Assembly: GCA_961205875.1 (NCBI GenBank)
Contig: OY540819.1
Span: 5,830,501 to 5,894,500, forward strand
Direction: 5' to 3'
Source: Sialis fuliginosa
Taxonomy: Eukaryota; Arthropoda; Insecta; Megaloptera; Sialidae
Length of the DNA stretch: 64,000 nucleotides
The translations under genes and the position numbers were made by a program. The notes under the pieces were generated by a model, which worked only from the letters and a program-made list of their open reading frames with translations, was not told the DNA's origin and did not search any database. Positions within the stretch are counted from its first letter, which is position 1, and the number at the start of each line of letters is the position of its first letter. This document shows, one piece after another, positions 29,201 to 38,200 of this stretch.

Positions 29201-32200
29201 TGCATGCTCAAGGAAAAGCGGGAAATATTTACTTTGCCTAAAAGATACATACTCATGTATACAACTAAGAAACTTCGAGTCATCAAAAAATTATATGCGT
29301 AGTATAAAATAATAAAAACACCGATAAATTAAAAAATATCCCAATAAAAAATTAATATAAACATCCTGAAAAACATTACATATATTTTCCAATTCGACCT
29401 TTACCCAAAAGAAAAACATACACACAAATTTCATGCAACAGGCGCCAGCGCTAAAAGCACTCTGTTTACAAGAGATACCTACGTGCATTCGCAACAAAAG
29501 AATAAGACTCCACGCGCATGTTGAAATGAAAAACTCTCTTAGCCGCCATGACCTTTCTCATTCCTGTCAGAAACGCGCTCCAGTACTGAAACAGCCGTCA
29601 TAACGTTAACAACTCCGCACTGAATACAGTGTTGTTATTTAAAAAACGCGCGTGTATTTTAGTTAGTGGCTTGTGTGAAACATGGTACATTAATTGGCTT
29701 ATGTGTAATACGGTCTTAATATGAAGATTCAAGAAAGTCCTGAGGAAAAGTATGTTGTTTAATTTTTATATTTTACTGAAACCGATTTGAAATATTTTCT
29801 GTTTATAATAAATACTTAAACATTTTGAATATTAGAAATTATATAAATATAATATTTGTATCGTTTAGATTCAGGAAAATACATAAATAATAGAGAAATA
29901 ATTTAAACATTTAGAATCTAGTAGAAACTAATTCCTGAAAAGTCTGAAAACATGTATTTTTTTAATATAATGATCTTTAAATCAAATAATTAGCCATATA
30001 AGTCATTTTAGGATCATATTTGAAGAGCTCTTCGGCAAAAATTAATTCAACTCTTTTCGAGTTGCTAATTTTGATTATTTTGGTTGTAAATATATTATAG
30101 ACGTGAAATTACTTTCCTTGAGTAAATTATTGTTTTATTTATATAATACTGTTTTTATATTTTCAATGCTACTGGTGCATATGTATATAAAGTTTAAAAA
30201 ATTGTATAAATAATAATAATAATTGTTATTATTATTATCTCGTACTTTTATAATATTATAATAAAAAGTTTCAATTGTATATTCATGCATGAAAAAAATG
30301 ATATGTAGAAAGTTTAAAAAATGCAATTATGTTTAATTAGGTACCTACAATATAATTTTGCTGAATGATTAATGAATTATGAAAACAATATCATCAATTT
30401 TATTAGTTATTCTCTACTATAAATGACACAATAAAAAATATTTTGACTGCTGTTAATTTATCAATAATTAAACTTTTTAATATTCAAAAAAAAAAAAACA
30501 ATAATAAATTATATGATTAAAATAATTGACACATTTAAGTTTGACGTAATATTATTTTATACATAAAAAGAATATACCTTTAATAATAATTATAGTCTGT
30601 AGCATTCTGTGGTGTTATTACACCAAAACAAGTGTGAATAATTTATCAATTCCGCTTTTTATTTGGGTTACTGTATCACTGACAATTTTATTCGAAATAT
30701 GTAAGCTTTCACTACATTACATTTATAAATTATGCATTATCTCAATCGATGATGTTATTTAATATTAAGTGAAAAAAATACTTTTTCATATACATTTTTA
30801 TTAATTGTGTAATTAATTCATTAAGTTTCGCACGATTAAATTCTATATTGCTTTTATGAAATTATACAATTTCATTAATGATTTTGCAATAAATTATTTG
30901 ATATACCTATTGATTAATTCGTCCTTTTGCTACGTCCCTGAAAAAATAATAAATAGTACATGTTTAGTTTTCGATACCTATAAATTTGTATTTATTATCG
31001 TCAACGTACAAATTGATTTAACATGTCACCATGACCACGAAAACTTAAATACGTATAAAATATAAATAAAACGTGATATGGCCATAATAACAAACTACTG
31101 TATAGAGATAAATAAAACTATAAACAGCGTTCATATGTTTTGATTACATACATATACGGCTGTTCTAATTGGTTAAATCATTCTTTGTAATGTCATTCCA
31201 ACCCACGTTTGTTAGCAGTTTGATGACAAAACAGAGACTTGATGTTTGTACGTAATTGAACCGTTAAAAATGAAAGAAACGATTTTTTTTCTCTATTTTA
31301 TATTTATTGTATTCCTGTTTAGTGAAATGAGTTGCATTTTGACAACTTTTTAAAGGTTTTAATCTCCCTGTCAGTTAGATATTTATAAAGTTTTTTGTGT
31401 GAACTTTTTGTCAAGTTTAAATTACATAATAGTCAATTACTTATTTAATGATTTCAGTTGCAAAAACTGTTAAATCTTCAATTTAGCAAAGCTCTTAATT
31501 AGTAAAGTACTTTTCAGGAAACAAAAATCGTTATATGTATACTTTCCATCATAAAAAGTATTTTACCAAATTTTTAATTTTTTTAAATGTCTGTTAATCC
31601 GGAATATTGATTTAACAAATCAATTGAGGCTTTAGCGGTGAGCTTGACTTGGTTTTTGACTTTTGGGTGTAATGTCAGTGGATGTGTTTAACTTTTATCT
31701 AGTAAGAAAGATTTTAATACATTTGTGATAGAAGATGGTTACTTATCAAAGTTAGTAAATACACAGGTTGCCTCAGTAGCTTTTGACCAATCAGCTTGGG
31801 CACCCCAGATGACGTATTTTCCCCTTCTCGCGCCTAGTTACAAAGCTATATTTGTTATGATTGGACACACCATTCCCCCTTTCCACATTTTAGGCACCCC
31901 AGATGACGTATTTCTCTCGCGCGTCAAGCTACTGAGGCTATCTTGTACTTTACATGCCTTGGTTACATATTAGATTTTTTTTTTAAGTGATTTGGATTAC
32001 GGATAATAGAATCTTTTATATTTCAGGATTCTATGTTGATCTCTTTCTTACAGTCATGTAGATATTGTACCATTATTACCCCAAGGATAAAATGTATCAA
32101 TACTATTTTATTTTTTTAGTAACTAATGCTAATTTAATTAATTTTATAAATTATTACTTCTTTTGCAGATATGAGAGACTTTTGCGGAGAGCGAAGTCTG

Positions 32201-35200
32201 AGGATTTGACTGAAGTTTCTGGAATTGGATGTCTCTACCAAAGCGGAGTCGACAGACTCGGAAGACCAGTTGTCATATTTGTAGGAAAATGGTTTCCTTT
32301 TAATAATATCAACTTAGATAAGGTTAATTTTTTTTAAATCTACTATAAATTATTATTATTATTAAATATCACCATTTTATATGTACCTACCAAAATGTTA
32401 ATTTTACTTAGATATTCAGATGCCAACTAAACTAAACTAAATTTCTTTTTTATATTTTTATACAAGAGCAGAAAAGTCATTTAAAATCATGATCGTATCA
32501 TTTATGACGCTTTATTTATTAAAAATAGTGTTATTCTTGTTTTATTTGTAAAGTGAGTAATTTTGATTTAATGGTTTTGTTAATAAAGTAGAAATTTACC
32601 ACAAAACGTAAATACAAAATACATTTTATACACACTTATAATGTTTAATAAAACGATGTTCATATTTCCGTTATAAACATCAAATAAATATTTTATTAAT
32701 GATTAAGCAATGATGAAAATGCATTTAATGATCTATCTCACAATACTTTAAATTCTAATAACCAGTCATAATTTCATATCTGAATAAATATTTGCGCACA
32801 TGGCTCTAAATTTAAATCTTTACGTACTAATATCTTAGTTTGATTGAATGTTTTAAAATAGTCGTCATAAAGTGGGAATATAATGTATACAGAAGTTTTA
32901 AAAAATATATTGCAAATAATTATACTATACATCCACAATTATAGTTATTTTGTTTAAAACAATATTTTGTTTTTATTTCTTTATATAAAACATCACGATT
33001 TTGCGGGTGTTATCTTGATTTAACTGGTACTCTTTGGTTATATCTTGAAATTTAATTAATTTATTTAACTTTATATTTTGAATATTATCTTATTTTTCAA
33101 GAAATGAAAAATATTTTAGTACTGTAGATACATGTATAAAGAAATTTTCTCATATATTTTGTCAATGTCCACTGTAAAGATCGACAAAACGTACGTTCAA
33201 ACAATTGCAGCTTATATTTTGTAACCAAACTATCAGTTACTTATCTCAAAAGCTTTAAAGTTTCAAAATTGTATTAGAATCAATGCTTCTTGAAGTGTTT
33301 CATTCGGTAAAAATTAAACCGATCACGTATTGTAAAAAATTAAAAGATATCGTCCTGAAAACATTTAAGAATATCTCGTTTCAGTATTGTGTGAAGCCTT
33401 ACTCCTGAAACTATAAAAAATGATTCTCCAAAGAATTGAAATATTATCATTTAACATTGTTCCAAAACGCATGAAGTGCATTGAATAAGCTCTATCGCTA
33501 AAAAAAAGCTCCTGTATCTTCAAAGCAAATAATAAATTTAAATATATCAGATAGTTTTAGAGGGAGGAGGGGGTCAGTAATGCACTATATCATGGCCCCT
33601 ATAAAAAATATATATAATATATAAGTTTTTTGTCGTCGCTCGTAAAAAAAATGTTTTTGTTGTTTGTGAAAAGCAAAAAAAATCAATTGCACCTGGTGAT
33701 TTTTGTTTTAAAAACTGTAATTGAAAAAAAATCCTGTTTACGTTACTGGCAAGGGAGGGTCTGTCAAAAATTCTAGCATGGGGGAGGGGCGATGTGGAGG
33801 TCATTGAATATGTAACTTACGCCACTGAGGCGGGTATTATTTATTAATACAGATAAAGTACAATTTCAGTGCATTGCATCAAATTAAATTTGCACATAAA
33901 CGTTTGAAAGGACGTACTATATAGCAGATAAAATGTATGAAGAGTTTTGAATTTATTTGAATAAAACTGGACAAGATAGTTCAGTTACCCCTGTAACCTA
34001 GTTTCATCGTGTATTAGCATTCGCGTGTTATATTTGCAAAGTAAATATTTTATTTTTAGGTACAGTTGTTTCAAACAGAAAACGTCATTTTTCTATTATA
34101 TGTGCAATAATACTTATCCAGATAATATGATTGAAGTTACGAGCTTACTAGAGTTTATTGCAAACATGCACACATATAAAAGAAAATGTGCAGTTGTTAG
34201 ATTGATTTGAGTGACTTCATTTTTAGGGTTCCGAAGAAAACCACTCAAAGCTAAATAGCTCGTAAACTATATAAGCTAAAAACTTGAAATTTTTACTGAA
34301 GATATAAAATTACACCCTCTAGTAAAATATCTACAAATTTATTGAATAAATAATTTTTCAGGGGGGGCTATAAGGAGCTAAAGCTATGTAAAAAAAATAT
34401 TTTTTTATACCAAGCATGTGGCACGTTAAAATGTATAACCAAACAAGCGGAATTTGACCCTTTTCAATTTTTTTTCTAAATTAAAAATGGTGCCTGTAGG
34501 GGGAATTAAAGCAAATCCAAAAAAAAAAAAAAAAAATGTATACCTGGACGTATGGCATGTCAAAATGTACATCTCAATTAGTAGAATTTGACCATATTTT
34601 TAATTTTTTTCTTACTTAAAAATGGCGCCTGTAGGGGGCTAAAATCTGAACAAAATTTGGTAACGAGGTTTTGGTGGGACTACCAACGACAAATACTAAA
34701 GTCAACAATATAATTTTAAATTTTGGAATTATAGCGAGGGGCGTCATAGAATATTTTTATTTTGATATCTAGGCAAGTTCTAACTTAAAAATGCACCTGT
34801 AGTGGTTCCAAACATTCCAGGTAGTACGTACTTCGGAACCCTTATGGCATACATTCGTGTATGTCTTGCCCGAATTTTTAAAAGTAGAAATTTATATTTT
34901 GTAACCCGCTGAAAATATTTTGTATTTTTATGATCTTCATTTTATAAAACATGAAAAGTAAGCTTGCAGTTGCACATACTACTCGTACAGTAAAGTATAA
35001 ATTCAACCAATGAAATAAAATTTTACTAGCCACCCAATAATACACCACGATTGGTCGTTATTTGATTTCATTTGTTAATAGAGAAATGTTTAATATTGTT
35101 TTCATTTTATTTTCAGGCTCTTCTTTACCTGATCTATTTATTGGATCCAATCGTGAAAGGCGACTATGTAATCTCGTATTTCCATACTTTAACATCTAGT

Positions 35201-38200
35201 TCTAACTACCCATCTCTTTCTTGGCTTAGAGAAGTTTATAATGTCTTACCTTATAAGTAAGTATCGCTATCTTTATTTTAAAATTATTTATTCGGCGAAT
35301 AAAAAACAAAATAATACAACTTATGACTAGAAATGGGAAAAATAAAGAAATACTGCCACCAAAAAATGTTGATTGAAAAAAATATTCAATTATTAATAGT
35401 ATGAAATAAATTATTTTTCGTTGAGTGAATAATTTAGAGGGGTGGGGGTTAAAACATGCAATGCATTGTTTTTCAACATAAAAAACTTTATTGTTTCTTA
35501 TTTGATGAAAGGGAAAGTTTACCCCCACGATTCTATTACCTCAATGTGACGTAATGTTACGTCATAGATTTATATATCTAGTATACTACGTAATAAAGCT
35601 CAAAATAACATCACATTGTGATAAGATAATGTATACTTTATTTTTTTAAATAATAAGTATAATACTTGCAAATATTTGAGTCCTAAAATATAACATTAGA
35701 AATTTTAATTTCACAATGTTTGTAATCTTGATGTTTTTCAAAAAAGAAAATAAATATGCACAAAGTATCAAAGGTGATAATGTATCTGTTATCATAGATG
35801 TTAACAGAACGGTTATCTTTAAATTATAAATCATTCTACAGCCTTGTCGCATTGCGTCTTACCTAATACGTTTGAAATTAATCAGTTTATATACAGGTAT
35901 TGTTGTCGGGGTAAAAGTGTTTTGGTTGCTTAAAAACAGGGCTGGGTTAAATTTTTAGAATTAAAAATTTGGACAGATTATATAATATCATATTTAAAAA
36001 AAATTAATTATTTTACTTCCATCTTCTGAAATAAATGCAAATTTGTAATACCGTCGAAAAAGCAGATTGTACTACCTTCAAAACGTAAAGAAATGTTGAT
36101 TTCCGCATGATATGCAGATGTATAGTTAATAATAATGTATTTTCTATTTTACAGGTACAAGAAAAATTTGAAGGCGTTTTATATTGTTCATCCGACGTTT
36201 TGGACAAAGGTATGTAACTCTATGTCAGTTATATTGTAAATATATCTTATTAGAATTGTAAAATAAACATTTGAGTCTTCAATTTCATGGTATACGTGAT
36301 CAAACACTGATATATCAAACATTTTAATGGCAATCATTATTTTTTTATTGATGTCAATTATTTTATTTATTAAGAATAGATTGACGATTTCTAATTGGTT
36401 TGTTTTTATTGATAACACGTGTACAATATTACTAAATGTTTTTTCGTTAATTATTATTACATATATATAGTCCTCGGTCCCGGCTTTAAATTTTGAAATA
36501 AAAAATACTCCTCTCAAACTTCGTGAGTGGATTCATTTTGGCGTAACCTACAACTTTTTTATCTTCGAAAATTCTGAGAATTAGGGTGTTTTTGATGTGG
36601 CATTCGTCAAACATGTTTAGGTCGTAGGTCAGGTCAAAAGACCCTTGATTTTTGTAGGCCAGTATAACCATAACATTTTACTATTATTTATCTAGCAATT
36701 GTGTAAAAATCAGCCGGTTATTTATAAATTACATAACATCATGAATTTGACAAGTTGAGGGTGTAGGTCTCGCTAAATTTCCCAATATTTTTTATATATA
36801 TTTTTTTATATATTTTTTATATATTTCCCGATGTTTGCATTATAAAATTTTGTAATTCAAGTAAAAAAGAAAGAGTTATTCGTAAATTTCCTATAACTAT
36901 CGTTAAATTGACATGTTTGACGCATGCCACATCAAAAACGCCCCAATTCTCAGTATTTTCGAAAATAAAAAAGTTGTAGGTTACGCCAAAATGAATCCAC
37001 TCACGAAGTTTCAGAGGAGTATTTTTTATTTCAAAATTTAAAGCCGAGACCGAGGACTAATAATATTTATAAGATCTTTTTTAAAATTAATTATTTATTG
37101 AATACAATATATTTTTATCTACAAGTTATCTTAAAAAATAATCACAATGGCCCATTTTTCTAAAAAAATATTAAACAGAAATACTATTTATAACATAATT
37201 AAAAAGTGATAATAAACAAATGGCTTATATTAAGATATTTTGCCATTAGCTAATTGTTACTTTACTTTATCTCAATTTTTGGCACTTACGTTAGTATGTT
37301 ATTTACTCCAGCTCTTAAACACAAAATAAATTTCGATATATAAAAACTAAAATTGTGTGTAAAGAATTTTCAACGTCATCTTTAATTGCTATATGAATTT
37401 AATTTATATTTAGATTTGAATCACTTAATAATTTTTATTACAAATTCCTCTTTACATTCCAAGCATTTACGACCGTTGGTATTCGTTTAATTATATGTAT
37501 CCATGAAAGGACTTTTTGATACTTATATAAAAAATAAATCGGGGAAATTTAAAAAGAATATAAAAAACAATATTTTTGGTAATTAAATACTTAACTAACA
37601 TCTACAATAAACAGTTTAAATTTTAAATTCATTATAAGGACTATTTCACATTATTGTTTATCTACTATCAAATCAGATGCGTTACAATAAAGTTAGGGTG
37701 ACCAGATTTTAGTTTTTGTAAACCCTGACATGTAAATGAAGACATATCGTTTTTCTATAAATTTTATTAAAATTTATTATCCTAATCTGCATTTTTGCAC
37801 CCCCTGCTCAATTTTGGACGACCTTTTTTTCTCATCATACAAAACCCGGAGAAATTACACTGAAACCCAGAGCTCTGAGACACAGTATACAAAATCTGAG
37901 ACACACACAATTATCAGGGTGTCCACTGGTTTTTGGAAATAAAATTCCTTGACTTTTCCCTGACTTTCCCTGACCACAGATTCAAAATTCCCTGACTCGG
38001 GGGGGGGGGGGGGGCTCCAGAGCAAGAATGTGCAGAAATAATTTTTGAACTTTTTTTTTTTTTGGTCATAACTTGAAAATTTTGCACTTGTTACTTACTT
38101 TCAATTCAATGATCTTTTTCTTTTATTCCCTGACTTTCTAAAAAAAAATTATAAATTCCCTGATATTTCAGAATTTTAAATAAATTCCCTGACCACTTTA

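Larger units (their letters stand above)
21241..32168. other. GDAP2 intron 6 (10.9 kb)
   Basis: The longest intron. It carries a near-perfect foldback (21,286-21,939), a hAT MITE (24,181-24,741), a small inverted-repeat element (26,939-27,115), a family F MITE (28,016-28,402), a CpG-rich candidate promoter with first exon (29,440-29,749) and a short TIR element (31,770-31,938). Stretches 21,945-24,170, 24,750-26,930 and 29,760-31,720 are AT-rich with nothing recognised. Confidence 0.7.
32323..35116. other. GDAP2 intron 7
   Basis: It contains a possible degraded hAT element (33,575-33,827) and a Harbinger-like element (34,226-34,841). The remainder is AT-rich with nothing recognised. Confidence 0.6.

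Noticed and set aside
32065..32337. 90-codon frame starting in intron 6 and running into exon 7
   Set aside because: It reads through the acceptor. The real exon starts at 32,169, as shown by phase and family alignment.
35226..35528. 100-codon minus-strand frame
   Set aside because: It overlaps the end of GDAP2 exon 8 antisense and AT-rich intron, with no recognisable domain.
36188..36671. Two minus-strand open frames (109 and 61 codons)
   Set aside because: They overlap the left arm of a foldback element. Their length reflects the repeat, not a gene.
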